A stretch of 64,000 bases of DNA from Pectobacterium wasabiae CFBP 3304 (GCF_001742185.1 NZ_CP015750.1:2356001-2420000); one strand, 5' to 3'. Numbered from the stretch's first letter, positions 48,190-57,568 are shown. Made by a program: numbers and translations. The notes: generated by a model not told the origin, from the sequence alone.

Positions 48190-49401
48190 ATGAGTTTACT
48201 AAAAAGCGTTTCTACCATTGCGGGTTCATCGGTGGTTTCACAACTGATTGGCGCGCTGTCTATCTGGCTGATTTCGCATAAATACAACATGGCCGAGGTG
48301 GGGATCTACGCGCTGAGTTACAGCATCGTGTTGGTGGGGGCGCAGGTCTGTACCTTTGCCTCGCAACTGCTGATTCCGAAACAGCAAGACAGTGAACTGG
48401 CGCAGAGTGTGGTGTTCAGCACACTGCAAAGTCTGCTTACCGCAGTGCCCTATGCGATGTTGACCGCATGGCTGTTTCAGAGAAATGTATTCTTTCTCTA
48501 CCTACTCACGCTATCCTATGCGCTGGTGCTGATCTCGGAGAATTTGTCGCTGCGCGAGGGTAACTACCGTTTTCTCGCCTTTCAGCGACTCGCCGTCTCG
48601 GTGGTGGTCGTGCTTTCGCTGGTGTTCACTTCACATACCACCGCATTTTATTGGTCCTGGGCCTGCGCCATGATAGTGCTGGTTAGCGGCTGTATTCTGT
48701 TCTCGTTCAATATTCACACCATTACGCTTGGACATTTTAGTCCGCAACGTAATAGGGCTTTCTTTCATCAGCATGCTCATCACCTCACCCGTGTTGGCAG
48801 CGCCGAAGTGCTGGCGATGGTTAATAGTAATCTGCCGGTTATGTTGATTAATTTTTGGTTTTCCGCGTTGACGGCGGGGTATTTTTCGGTGGTGAGCCGT
48901 TTTTGTTTGTCTCCGGTGGTGATTATCGGCAATGCGGTGCGTCATTCTGTTTTTTCAACCTGGTCTGCCGATTTTAGAAATAAACGTTTCAACTATGATG
49001 AGTTCAAAAAAATTCGTCTGGTATTATTGATGGCGGGGGTGGTTTGCACATTAGGGGTGTTTATTTTCTATCCGTTGGTGATGCATCTGTTTTTTAGCGA
49101 GGAGTGGATTAATTCCATTCCAACCTCTCGCTATATGTTGCCTTATTTATTTCCAGCGCTGGCGGTGTGTCCGCTGACGGTGATTGAGTTAATATTTGGC
49201 TCTCATCGCTATTTTTTGCGTATTCAATTAGAGCAATTGAGTGTGGTATTAATCGCATTTGTGATTGTGCCTTATTTTTATAATCACTATGCCGCATCAA
49301 TGATTCTTTTTTCTGTGCTGACGTTTGTACGCTACGCGTTTATTTATCTCAAAGTAAACAAACGTGCTAATGGGCTGAAAAATATGATGTCAGAACCATG
49401 A
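48190..49401 (+). CDS. Polysaccharide repeat-unit flippase (Wzx-like)
   Basis: 403 residues, about 12 hydrophobic segments, with the polysaccharide transporter family pattern at the N-terminus (TIAGSSVVSQLIGALSIWLI). It is expected to move undecaprenyl-linked repeat units across the inner membrane. Its 3' end overlaps the next gene by four bases (ATGA). Specificity cannot be deduced. Confidence 0.83.
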   Translation: MSLLKSVSTIAGSSVVSQLIGALSIWLISHKYNMAEVGIYALSYSIVLVGAQVCTFASQLLIPKQQDSELAQSVVFSTLQSLLTAVPYAMLTAWLFQRNVFFLYLLTLSYALVLISENLSLREGNYRFLAFQRLAVSVVVVLSLVFTSHTTAFYWSWACAMIVLVSGCILFSFNIHTITLGHFSPQRNRAFFHQHAHHLTRVGSAEVLAMVNSNLPVMLINFWFSALTAGYFSVVSRFCLSPVVIIGNAVRHSVFSTWSADFRNKRFNYDEFKKIRLVLLMAGVVCTLGVFIFYPLVMHLFFSEEWINSIPTSRYMLPYLFPALAVCPLTVIELIFGSHRYFLRIQLEQLSVVLIAFVIVPYFYNHYAASMILFSVLTFVRYAFIYLKVNKRANGLKNMMSEP

Positions 49402-50780
49402 GCTTGAATACCGGGCTTTACCTACAGGTTTATGTTGTTATCACGTTGGTATTCTGCGGACTGACGCAGTATTTCACCGGTTTGCTGGCGGTGCTGTGGT
49501 TGCCATTTATTTTGGCGCTGAACATGGTGGGGTTGCTGATTATGCAGACTCGCTACGATAGATTGCATTTGGATACGCAGGAATTGATGGTTCTCACGCT
49601 TTACCTCTCTTTTCTGGCGATGGCGGGATTATCTACCCTGCTACAGGGCGGAATAACTGTCGCTATCGTTGGGTTTAAAAATGAGATTGCATTGTCGCTG
49701 ATGATGTTTTGCCTGCTGCTAGGTTTTTGCCGCGAATCACAGATTTATCGCGTGACCCGCAGTTTGTATTGGGTGTTCTACGCGCAGTTCCCGGTGGTGA
49801 TTTATCAGGTGTTGTTTGTTTTGCCGCGGCGGGTGGCATTGCGGGGAGAAGACGAAAAATGGGACTCGGTAGTCGGCACTTTCGGCGGCGACCCGATGGG
49901 CGGGGGAAATACTGCGGCGATGGGGTTGTTCTGTCTGTTGATTATGCTGCTGAAAGTCTCGGAATTTAAACATGGATTGACGTCGTTTAAATCCACGGTG
50001 CTACATATCGTTTTAGGGTTTAGCTTGTGTATCCTAGGAGAAGTGAAATTTGTGATCCTGGTTTCACCGTTATTATTGGCCTGGGTTTGGTTAATGCCGA
50101 GCTACATCAAAGGTATGAATAACGTAAACCTGAAAGCGATTTTGCTGATTTTCACCGGCATGGCGTTATTGATTACCGTGGCGATTACCATTTTAGCCTC
50201 GGGCTACTCCTCGGCGTTTGGCGGCGATCCGACGAAAAGCGCGATGAGCGTATTTCTGGATTCATTGAATTATATTTTTGATACCAACTACATTATGGAG
50301 TCCGGTGAGCTTGGGCGTCTTACTACGCTATTTTTCTGGCTGAAAAATCACGATATGTGGGGGATCTCCGGCACATTGTTTGGCTATGGATTAAATGCGA
50401 CAAATAGCGGCAGCGCTGTCTCTCCCGGTTTTTTGAATATCATCTATAACCTGATCATCGATTCAACCTCATTAAGTGTGCTGCTATGGGAAGTCGGTGT
50501 GGTTGGAACGCTATTTTTTATCGGGTTAATTATTTATATCTTAATCATTGCGCAGCCAAAGCCGGTACTAGATCGTAATAAAATAGACCAACAGGACCTG
50601 CAACTGCTGAGTTTTTCTCCGGCCTTTAACGTTTTTGCAGTTGGGTGCCTGTTGAGTCTGCCTTATAGCCAGATCCTGATGATTATTCCCATGCTGCAAT
50701 TCCTGTTTTATTTATCTCTGGGCTCAAGTCTGGTGATTCGCCATTCTGTCTGTCGTTATATCGGAAAACCGTATGAGTGA
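49398..50780 (+). CDS. O-antigen-polymerase-like protein (Wzy-like)
   Basis: 460 residues with about 11 membrane segments and a large periplasmic loop (about residues 270-340, including GGDPTKSAMSVFLDS and ESGELGRLTTLFFWL), as expected for Wzy polymerases. Weak sequence conservation is normal for this family; the call rests on topology and on its place between a flippase and glycosyltransferases. It overlaps both neighbours. Confidence 0.75.
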   Translation: MSLNTGLYLQVYVVITLVFCGLTQYFTGLLAVLWLPFILALNMVGLLIMQTRYDRLHLDTQELMVLTLYLSFLAMAGLSTLLQGGITVAIVGFKNEIALSLMMFCLLLGFCRESQIYRVTRSLYWVFYAQFPVVIYQVLFVLPRRVALRGEDEKWDSVVGTFGGDPMGGGNTAAMGLFCLLIMLLKVSEFKHGLTSFKSTVLHIVLGFSLCILGEVKFVILVSPLLLAWVWLMPSYIKGMNNVNLKAILLIFTGMALLITVAITILASGYSSAFGGDPTKSAMSVFLDSLNYIFDTNYIMESGELGRLTTLFFWLKNHDMWGISGTLFGYGLNATNSGSAVSPGFLNIIYNLIIDSTSLSVLLWEVGVVGTLFFIGLIIYILIIAQPKPVLDRNKIDQQDLQLLSFSPAFNVFAVGCLLSLPYSQILMIIPMLQFLFYLSLGSSLVIRHSVCRYIGKPYE

Positions 50781-51762
50781 TAAACCTTTTATTTCAGTGA
50801 GTATTAAGACATTCAATGAGGCGGAATGCATCGAAAAAACCATCGACAGTATTCGTCGCCATATTGTGGATTACCCCCATAAAATCATTGTTGCCGATAG
50901 CTTATCAACCGACAACACGCAGCAGCTTGCCAGCGCCAAAGGCGTTACCGTGGTGGCGCTGACTGAACCATCCGAACGCTGCTGCGGTGTGGGGCATCAG
51001 CTTGGCTATCTGTACAGCCAGGGGGATTATTTGCTGCTGATGGACGGCGATATGGAACTGGAAGATGGCTTTATTGAGCAGGGCATCGCATTTTTAACCG
51101 CACACCCTGATTACGCCGGCGTAGCGGGAACGGTAGAGATGGATGGCGCGGCGAACTATGAGTTTACATCACGTAAACAGCGCCTTCATAAAATATATCC
51201 GTTGGGCGACTGCGGTCATTTAGGCGGTGGGGGCTTATATCGCCGCTCGGCAATTGAAAAAATAGGTTATCTCACCAACCGCAGCTTGCATGGGTATGAA
51301 GAGGCTGAATTAGGCATTCGTCTGCGCTATGCCCAATATAAATTACATCGACTTAATGTGCCTTATTTCCGTCACACGTCGTACACCATGCCAACATATA
51401 AAATGCTGCAATATCGTTGGCGGAACGGTTTTCTCTGGGCACCGGGCGAACTTTTACGCAGCGCATGGGGGATGCCTTATTTCCGTGAGGCATTGCATAT
51501 CGTTAAAAACGAGGCGGTATTTGCGGTTTATCTGCTGGCGCTGTTGATGAGTTTATTGACGTTTAACGCCGCGCTTATTGGTGCCGCGTTGCTGCCGTTA
51601 CTTGCTTTTGTGGCATTAAAAACGATTAAGAACCGTTCACTGTTGAGCGGGGTACAGAGTGTGATGAATCTGGCTGTATTTTCTGCGGGATTAATAAAAG
51701 GGTTAACCAGACCCGTGCGCGACCCTATGACACCACCAAATAGCAAGGTTATTCATGAATAG
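50773..51762 (+). CDS. Family 2 glycosyltransferase with C-terminal membrane segments
   Basis: 329 residues, GT-A fold: SVSIKTFNEAECIEKTIDSI start, DSLSTDNT, and the metal-binding DxD in LLMDGDMELEDGF. Later motifs are LGGGGLYRRSAIEKIG and HGYEEAELGIRL. Two hydrophobic segments near the C-terminus suggest membrane attachment. It overlaps the polymerase gene by 8 bases. It adds a sugar to the lipid-linked repeat unit; donor and linkage are unknown. Confidence 0.85.
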   Translation: MSDKPFISVSIKTFNEAECIEKTIDSIRRHIVDYPHKIIVADSLSTDNTQQLASAKGVTVVALTEPSERCCGVGHQLGYLYSQGDYLLLMDGDMELEDGFIEQGIAFLTAHPDYAGVAGTVEMDGAANYEFTSRKQRLHKIYPLGDCGHLGGGGLYRRSAIEKIGYLTNRSLHGYEEAELGIRLRYAQYKLHRLNVPYFRHTSYTMPTYKMLQYRWRNGFLWAPGELLRSAWGMPYFREALHIVKNEAVFAVYLLALLMSLLTFNAALIGAALLPLLAFVALKTIKNRSLLSGVQSVMNLAVFSAGLIKGLTRPVRDPMTPPNSKVIHE

Positions 51763-51768
51763 GCAGGT

Positions 51769-52983
51769 ATGATGAAAGTCTTATTGGTCAATAAATTTTT
51801 CTATATTAAGGGCGGCGCTGAAACGGTTTATTTTCAAGAGATTGATATGTTGAAAAAGGCTGGCGTTGACGTTATCGCTTTCTCTATGCAGCATGAAAAT
51901 AACTTCCCGTCAGACTACGCACCCTATTTTGTCGGCAATGTGGATTATCATCAAAACAGCAGCGCGATTGGGGCAATTAAAACCGCGGTTAACTTTATCC
52001 ATAATGCTGAGGCATGTAAGAAATTGCTGGTGTTACTGCGTAAAGAAAAGCCGGATATTGTTCATTTTCACAATATCTACCACCAGCTCACGCCGTCGTT
52101 GATTAAAATTGCCCGTCAGTTTGGGTGTAAAACTGTGCTAACGGCTCATGACTACAAGATTATCTGCCCTTCGTACACCATGCTGCGCGATGGCAAAGTC
52201 TGTGATGCCTGTTTAACCGGTTCGGTATTTAACGCTTTTAAATATCGCTGCCAGCAAGGTTCTGCATCGAAAAGTTTGCTGCTTTCGTTAGAAGGTGCCT
52301 GGCAGAATGTTGCCAAAAACTATCAGGCGCTGGATGTGATCGTTTCGCCTAGCGAATTTCTGCGTAACCAATTAATGCGCAAGCTGCCGAATGTTCGTAT
52401 TGATGTGATTGTGAACGGCATTAATGACAGCCTGCCGACGGAGGAGGTTAAAGACGACGGTTATTTGCTGTTTATTGGTCGCCTGAGTCGGGAGAAAGGC
52501 GTTGCTACGCTTGCCAGAGCGCATCAGCAAATGCGGAATAAAATTCCGTTAAAAATTGCGGGTAACGGGCCATTGTATAACGATTTGGTCGCGCAATTTC
52601 CGCATGCGGAATTCCTGGGCTATAAACAGCAGGGCGAAGAACTTAACCGGCTGATTAAATACGCACGCGCGGTGGTGGTTCCTTCCGAATACTATGAAAA
52701 CTGTTCAATGTCGGTACTGGAGTCGATGGCATTCGCTAAACCGGTGGTAGGCGGGCGTATTGGCGGTATACCTGAACAAATTCGCGATAAGGTAGACGGC
52801 ATTTTATTCGAACCCGGTAATGTGCAGGCATTAGCCGATGTGCTGGATGACCTGGCGTTGAATCCGCAAAAAGCCAGAGAAATGGGATTAAATGCGCGTC
52901 AACGTCTTTGCGAAAAATATTCATTGCGTAAACACACCGAATCTCTCTTGGCGCTTTATCAGGAAATATTAATCAAAAAATAA
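51769..52983 (+). CDS. Family 4 glycosyltransferase
   Basis: 404 residues, GT-B fold: N-terminal GGAETVYFQEIDMLKKAG, middle HFHNIYHQLTPSL and LTAHDYKIICPSY, and the C-terminal donor site GRLSREKGV with the EX7E motif in PSEYYENCSMSVLESMAFAK. A Cys-rich segment (VCDACL) occurs as in many GT4 capsule enzymes. The start is ATG 51769 or 51772. It follows the GT2 gene by 6 bases. Confidence 0.87.
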   Translation: MMKVLLVNKFFYIKGGAETVYFQEIDMLKKAGVDVIAFSMQHENNFPSDYAPYFVGNVDYHQNSSAIGAIKTAVNFIHNAEACKKLLVLLRKEKPDIVHFHNIYHQLTPSLIKIARQFGCKTVLTAHDYKIICPSYTMLRDGKVCDACLTGSVFNAFKYRCQQGSASKSLLLSLEGAWQNVAKNYQALDVIVSPSEFLRNQLMRKLPNVRIDVIVNGINDSLPTEEVKDDGYLLFIGRLSREKGVATLARAHQQMRNKIPLKIAGNGPLYNDLVAQFPHAEFLGYKQQGEELNRLIKYARAVVVPSEYYENCSMSVLESMAFAKPVVGGRIGGIPEQIRDKVDGILFEPGNVQALADVLDDLALNPQKAREMGLNARQRLCEKYSLRKHTESLLALYQEILIKK

Positions 52984-52984
52984 T

Positions 52985-54097
52985 ATGACTACGAAAATTA
53001 CCGTTCTGGGAACACGTGGTATTCCAAACGTGTTGGGGGGCGTGGAAACACATTGCCAAAATTTATATCCGACGATTAAACAGCAATTCGACGTAGATAT
53101 TTGTGTTCTCGCACGTTCACCTTATGTTAATTATAAAAAATCACAATATCGAGGCGTGATGACTCGCGCTTTATTTGCGCCGAAAAAGCGTTCATTAGAG
53201 GCTATCGTTCATTCGGTGCTGGCGGCATTTATCACCTGTTTTGATCAGTCCACGGTGGTGCATGTTCACGCCATTGGCCCAGGACTGGTGGTGCCGCTTT
53301 TGCGTTTGCTGGGTAAAAAAGTAGTTTTTACTCATCATGGCCCGGATTATGACCGCCAGAAATGGGGGGGGCTGGCAAAGAAAATTTTATTGCTGGGTGA
53401 AAAGGTTGCAGTGAAATATGCCAATGAAGTGATTGTGATCTCCGAAGTAATTAATAATATGATCAAGCAGAAATATAGCCGCGATGATGCCCATCTTATC
53501 TATAACGGTGTGAATCTACCCCAGCGACTCACTGCGGACGTTATCAATCAAACATTGGTGCGTTTTTCTCTTCAGCCACAACACTATTTGGTTGCGGTTG
53601 GCCGCTTCGTGGAAGAAAAAGGCCTGCATGATCTTATTGCGGCCTATCAGCAATCGGGCGTCACGATGCCGCTGGTTCTAGTTGGCGATGCCGATCACCC
53701 CACTGCGTATAGCATGCGATTAAAGCAGTTAGCCCATGAAACCCCAAATGTGATCCTGACCGGATTTTTAACCGGCCAGGAACTACAAACTGTTTTTTCA
53801 CAGGCTAAACTCTTTGTGATGTCTTCATATCATGAAGGGTTACCCATTGCGTTGCTGGAGGCCATGTCATTCTCATTGCCTGTCGTAGTCAGCAATATTC
53901 CAGCCAATCTGGAGGTGAAATTAGCGCCAGAAACGTATTTCAATGTAGGAGATGTGGCGGATTTATCCGAAAAAATTACATTGCGCTCTAAATCGTTATC
54001 TGTTGATTACTCTGAATATTTACAAAGGTATAATTGGCAACACATCGCGCAACAAACGATGGCCGTTTACACCGCAGTAAATAAATCAATAGGTTAA
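52985..54097 (+). CDS. Family 4 glycosyltransferase
   Basis: 370 residues, GT-B fold: LGTRGIPNVLGGVETHCQNL start (typical of Gly-rich GT4 capsule/EPS enzymes), FTHHGPDYDRQKWGGLAK, YNGVNLPQR, VGRFVEEKGLHDLI and the EX7E motif in SYHEGLPIALLEAMSF. The start is at 52985, two bases after the previous stop. It belongs to the EPS operon; substrate unknown. Confidence 0.87.
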   Translation: MTTKITVLGTRGIPNVLGGVETHCQNLYPTIKQQFDVDICVLARSPYVNYKKSQYRGVMTRALFAPKKRSLEAIVHSVLAAFITCFDQSTVVHVHAIGPGLVVPLLRLLGKKVVFTHHGPDYDRQKWGGLAKKILLLGEKVAVKYANEVIVISEVINNMIKQKYSRDDAHLIYNGVNLPQRLTADVINQTLVRFSLQPQHYLVAVGRFVEEKGLHDLIAAYQQSGVTMPLVLVGDADHPTAYSMRLKQLAHETPNVILTGFLTGQELQTVFSQAKLFVMSSYHEGLPIALLEAMSFSLPVVVSNIPANLEVKLAPETYFNVGDVADLSEKITLRSKSLSVDYSEYLQRYNWQHIAQQTMAVYTAVNKSIG

Positions 54098-54099
54098 TA

Positions 54100-54507
54100 G
54101 TGAACGAATCGAATAAACGCCCGTTAGTCATTGAGCGCTTCTATGAAGCTCTTGATGGAAAAACCGATACAGAACTTACCTCGGAACAGCGGCTGGCCGT
54201 TGAGCAAGCGGTGCTGTCGATTACGGCATCTTCAATGCATTGGGTCGACGTGCGTAAGAGTTTCCCTTTTTTGAACAGGCGCTATTACTTCGTTTTTTTG
54301 TTCGGTCTGGATCACCGCAAGCGTCCACGCAAAGAGTCAACGCTATTTCGTATACTGCTGACCGCGTTGATCCTGCTTATCGGCTTGTTCTGCACGTTTG
54401 CGACGCTATTGACGCTATACATGATTAAGTCTGCCTTGGGTATTGATATTTTCCCACAGTTCCACTTAGGAATTTGGGATTGGTGGCTCAGCCTGAAGGA
54501 TCACTGA
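54100..54507 (+). CDS. Small inner-membrane protein of the EPS operon, unknown
   Basis: 135 residues from GTG 54100, two bases after the glycosyltransferase gene. An N-terminal soluble region of ~85 residues (ERFYEALDGKTDTELTSEQR, then FPFLNRRYYFVFLFGLDHRK) is followed by one long membrane helix (ILLTALILLIGLFCTFATLL) and a short tail with several Trp. I do not recognise a family. Tight coupling suggests a part in EPS assembly or its regulation. Confidence 0.7.
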   Translation: MNESNKRPLVIERFYEALDGKTDTELTSEQRLAVEQAVLSITASSMHWVDVRKSFPFLNRRYYFVFLFGLDHRKRPRKESTLFRILLTALILLIGLFCTFATLLTLYMIKSALGIDIFPQFHLGIWDWWLSLKDH

Positions 54508-54545
54508 CCTCCGGTTTCTACTGATGTGGAAATAAGGAGTCATAA

Positions 54546-55940
54546 GTGGATTTTAAAATTATCGCTGTAGGAGGTTTGCTATTTTCTGTATTGGGTGTGG
54601 CCAATGGCGCGATGACGACCGTCACCCCCAGAGGATTAACTGGCCCGCTAACGAACCCGGGCAATGGCGTTGCCAGCTTTAACAAAGGTAATGGCACGAC
54701 GTTGCCACGGGCGAATTATCCGGATACCGGCATTGAATATGACCGCTTTTACTGGAGCGAACTGGAACCGGTAGAAGGCCAATATAATTTTCAAGCCGTG
54801 GACGCTATTTTCGAACTGGCTAGCCAGCACCAATCGCCGATGAACGTGGGGTTGCGCTTTATGACGCTTGATGAGCCAGCCAGTGGTTCGAAGATCCCTG
54901 ACTGGCTGATCCAAAAAGGCATCAAGGGTGAGTGGACGCCGGACAAAAAAACCTTTGTGCCGGATCTGGACGACCCGGTATTTATCGAATACAGCCAGCG
55001 TTTGCTTAATGCTTTTGGGCAGCGCTATGACGGTAATTCGAATTTGGCTTATATCGATATTGGGCTGGTGGGGTCGTGGGGCGAGTGGCACAACACCAAT
55101 TTCCCAACCATTAAGCCGCTACTTGAACGCTACACATCAGCCCAGTTGGATAAGTACGTGAAAATGTATTTTGCCGAGTTTCCCAACAGCCCAAAAATTA
55201 TGCTCATTAGCGGTGGTGATGCTTTGGTCAGCGCAGTGAAGCAAGGTGCAGGATGGCGCGCAGATTGTTGGGGGGACTGGCATAATTTTTCGACCACGTG
55301 GAGTCACATGCAAGATGATTATCCTCAGCGGCTGCAAAATGCGGAGGCGCTTTATCCAAATTTTAGCTCCGCATGGCAACGCGCGCCGGTGAGTCTGGAA
55401 ATCTGTGGTTATATGTCGGAGTGGCAGAGCGTGCAGCACTATACTCGTGCGCAAGTGCAGGCGGCCTTTGACTGGGCGCTGGCACAGCATGCCAGCACGA
55501 TTAATCTGAAATCGCGCAGCGTGCCGATGGAATATCGGGACATTGTAGATAACGCGCTGACCAAACTCGGCTATCGTTTCCGCTTGGCCTCGTTAACTCA
55601 TGAGTCTGAACTGGCACAAGGGCAGAGCCTGACGTTAAACCAGCAGTGGTTTAACGACGGTGTTGCGCCTATTTATCTGAAATATGATGTGGCCTATCGG
55701 GTGGTGGATGATGCCAAGACCGTAATGAGTATGGGAAAAGCGGCTTATGACATCCGCACTTGGTTGCCGGGGCAGCATACCTCCGTCTACCAATTGGCGA
55801 TGCCGAAAGCGCTGCCAGCCGGGCAGTATAATATTGAAATGGCGATGCTGGACGCAAAGGGAGTATCGCGAATTAATCTCGCCAACGAGGGCAAGCAGGC
55901 CGACGGTTGGTATCGAATTTCCACGGTAACGGTGCGCTGA
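54546..55940 (+). CDS. Secreted glycoside-hydrolase-like protein (DUF4832 type)
   Basis: 464 residues from GTG 54546 (AAGGAG upstream). A signal peptide (IAVGGLLFSVLGVANGAM) is followed by a TIM-barrel-like region with RFYWSELEPVEGQYNF, VGLRFMTLDE, YIDIGLVGSWGEWHNT and SLEICGYMSEWQ, matching the GH42-like/DUF4832 arrangement with acid-bearing strand ends. A C-terminal beta domain (QQWFNDGVAPIYLKYDVAYR) follows. In the EPS operon such a protein could trim or modify the polymer in the periplasm or outside. Activity is not demonstrated for the family as far as I know. Confidence 0.78.
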   Translation: MDFKIIAVGGLLFSVLGVANGAMTTVTPRGLTGPLTNPGNGVASFNKGNGTTLPRANYPDTGIEYDRFYWSELEPVEGQYNFQAVDAIFELASQHQSPMNVGLRFMTLDEPASGSKIPDWLIQKGIKGEWTPDKKTFVPDLDDPVFIEYSQRLLNAFGQRYDGNSNLAYIDIGLVGSWGEWHNTNFPTIKPLLERYTSAQLDKYVKMYFAEFPNSPKIMLISGGDALVSAVKQGAGWRADCWGDWHNFSTTWSHMQDDYPQRLQNAEALYPNFSSAWQRAPVSLEICGYMSEWQSVQHYTRAQVQAAFDWALAQHASTINLKSRSVPMEYRDIVDNALTKLGYRFRLASLTHESELAQGQSLTLNQQWFNDGVAPIYLKYDVAYRVVDDAKTVMSMGKAAYDIRTWLPGQHTSVYQLAMPKALPAGQYNIEMAMLDAKGVSRINLANEGKQADGWYRISTVTVR

Positions 55941-55966
55941 GCACGGAATTAAGAATAGATATTCAT

Positions 55967-56467
55967 ATGCTGAAAAATATCGGTCATGTATGGTGTGAAA
56001 TAAAAGCGGCGGGCAGCATTAAAGCTAAACTGGTAATACTGTTATTTCGCCTTTCAACCATTTACCAGTCATCAAATACGTTGCTGAAGATTATCAGCGT
56101 TCCTTTTGTTGTCCTAAATAAAGTGATTAATGAATGGCTGTTTTGTGTGGAAATTCCGCATAGAACTCAAATCGGTTTTGGGCTGAAAATATATCATCCG
56201 CACTGTATTGTGGTGAATTACGATGTCATCATCGGGGCGAACTGTACATTACGGCAGGGGGTCACCATTGGTAGCGTGATAAACCGTGAAGGTCATATCA
56301 CCAAAAGCCCTGTGTTGGGCAATCAGGTGGAGCTTGGCGCCAATGCTATTCTGCTAGGCGATATTACATTAGGTGATAATGTAAAAGTTGGTGCCGGAAC
56401 CGTGGTAACAAAAAGCCTTGCTGCCGGAAAGGTGGTCGTGGGGTATGGTGTCAGGGAATTGAATTGA
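55967..56467 (+). CDS. Hexapeptide-repeat O-acetyltransferase (serine acetyltransferase-like)
   Basis: 166 residues. The C-terminal left-handed beta-helix has clear hexapeptide repeats: VVNYDVIIGANCTLRQGVTIG, split only for description, then LGNQVELGANAILLGDITLG and VKVGAGTVVTKSLAAGKVVVG. The upstream helical part resembles CysE/WcaB-type proteins. The start ATG 55967 has only a weak AAGAATAG site. As the last EPS gene it probably acetylates the polymer or its precursor rather than serine. Confidence 0.83.
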   Translation: MLKNIGHVWCEIKAAGSIKAKLVILLFRLSTIYQSSNTLLKIISVPFVVLNKVINEWLFCVEIPHRTQIGFGLKIYHPHCIVVNYDVIIGANCTLRQGVTIGSVINREGHITKSPVLGNQVELGANAILLGDITLGDNVKVGAGTVVTKSLAAGKVVVGYGVRELN

Positions 56468-56673
56468 GTGTGTATGCTCATTTCTGTGCGAATGTCATGT
56501 GGTAGCGTGTTGCCATTCGTGCTGTCTACTAAAATGATGGGATACATGCGATAAATAAATACTCGGTTCGTTCCCTCGGTTCGATTTTCTGCGATGTCGA
56601 TAAATCGTAATGACTATTAGCGTTACGTTATCTGTATGATTAATATTCAAAGCGTATGCCAGAGGATAACATC

Positions 56674-56967
56674 ATGCCAGCCACGAACAGTGTTTCTGTG
56701 AAACGCGAAACATTGAATTTACGTATCAAGCCTGCCGAACGCGACCTTATCGATCGAGCTGCGAAGGTCAGAGGAAAAAATCGCACTGATTTTGTGCTGG
56801 AAGCCGCACGCGCCGCCGCAGAGGAAGTGTTGATCGATCAGCGCATCATCATGGCTGATTCTGACGCTTATCAGGAGTTCCTCGCCCGCTTAGATCAGGC
56901 TCCTTCACCGAATGCCGCGCTGCGCAAAACCATGCAAACGCCTGCTCCATGGGAATTGAAAAAATGA
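56674..56967 (+). CDS. DUF1778 antitoxin (TacA/AtaR-like)
   Basis: 97 residues from ATG 56674 (AGAGGATAAC upstream). An RHH DNA-binding N-terminus (ETLNLRIKPAERDLIDRAAK, then VRGKNRTDFVLEAAR) and a C-terminal toxin-binding tail are typical of DUF1778 antitoxins paired with GNAT toxins that acetylate aminoacyl-tRNA. The stop overlaps an ATG (ATGA) of a residual toxin frame, but the toxin is destroyed. The protein looks intact and may persist as an orphan autoregulator. Confidence 0.87.
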   Translation: MPATNSVSVKRETLNLRIKPAERDLIDRAAKVRGKNRTDFVLEAARAAAEEVLIDQRIIMADSDAYQEFLARLDQAPSPNAALRKTMQTPAPWELKK

Positions 56968-57080
56968 TCTCCGCCCCGAGCTACTTCATGCCGAGCATGA
57001 ACTTTCCGCGTTCTGCTGTGGTGTGGAGTCTAGCTACTATGCTGTCAATGTGCTGGCGTATTACAGATCAACAATGAATT
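56964..57080 (+). pseudogene. GNAT toxin remnant (TacT-like)
   Basis: Begins ATGATCTCCGCCCC (MISAP, the usual start of TacT-type toxins). After one frame change the sequence reads ELLHAEHELSAFCCGVESS, the conserved N-terminus of the family, then jumps to an internal-looking YYAVNVLAYY stretch. Most of the ~165-residue acetyltransferase, including the acetyl-CoA site, is gone. It is a frameshifted and deleted relic next to its antitoxin. Confidence 0.75.
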
Positions 57081-57086
57081 ACACGA

Positions 57087-57311
57087 TCACCAGTGTCTGT
57101 TTTCATCAGAAAAAGAACCATTCTTTGCGATAAATCGGGCGACGTCTTCCATCCCTTCGCGGTTTTCCTTCTTCCATTCCTCAGCTTTGATGCGCTGGGC
57201 TTCTTTGTCTATGACATCATTCACCAGATCAGAAATAGGTATCTCGGCAGCATTGGGAATCTGACTATCATCTTTGTCCACAGCCTTGCTAATAAGGTGT
57301 TTCATTGCCAT
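57087..57311 (-). CDS. CcdA-like antitoxin, orphan
   Basis: 74 residues. The C-terminal half (EEWKKENREGMEDVARFIAK, then NGSFSDENRHW) closely matches the CcdB-binding tail of F-plasmid CcdA (recalled as RWKAENQEGMAEVARFIEMN). The N-terminus is shorter and less similar to the RHH domain. In ccd loci ccdB directly follows ccdA; no ccdB-like sequence follows here. It faces the TacT-like remnant across a six-base gap. It lies downstream of the XRE gene on the same strand (gap about 8 bases). Confidence 0.8.
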   Translation of the reverse strand: MAMKHLISKAVDKDDSQIPNAAEIPISDLVNDVIDKEAQRIKAEEWKKENREGMEDVARFIAKNGSFSDENRHW

Positions 57312-57319
57312 ATTCCTCT

Positions 57320-57568
57320 TTAACCAAGCGCTTTATATTTTGTAGGGATCTTAGCAATAATGCTGGCGGGGTCTAGAGAAAGTAAACGGGCGATATGGAT
57401 AAATTCTACGATGTCTAACCTTCTTTCTCCATTCTCAACTTTGGCGATAAACGATTGGGGGCGATCCAGCGCTAGAGTCAGGTTTGCCTGTGTGATCCCT
57501 TTGGCAATGCGTGCTTCACGTAATGCCTTGATAACGATTGGATATTCATCAGAGTAAACAGAAGCCAT
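57320..57568 (-). CDS. XRE-family helix-turn-helix regulator
   Basis: 82 residues: a Cro/C1-type HTH (ALREARIAKGITQANLTLAL, then DRPQSFIAKVENGERRLD) spanning most of the protein and a short C-terminal tail. It may regulate itself and the downstream CcdA-like gene. It is divergent from the Ner-like gene, with a ~100-base shared promoter region that includes palindromic ATCCCA/TGGGAT-type sequences (CCCATTTTGGGAT-like, about 57580-57640). Confidence 0.83.
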   Translation of the reverse strand: MASVYSDEYPIVIKALREARIAKGITQANLTLALDRPQSFIAKVENGERRLDIVEFIHIARLLSLDPASIIAKIPTKYKALG

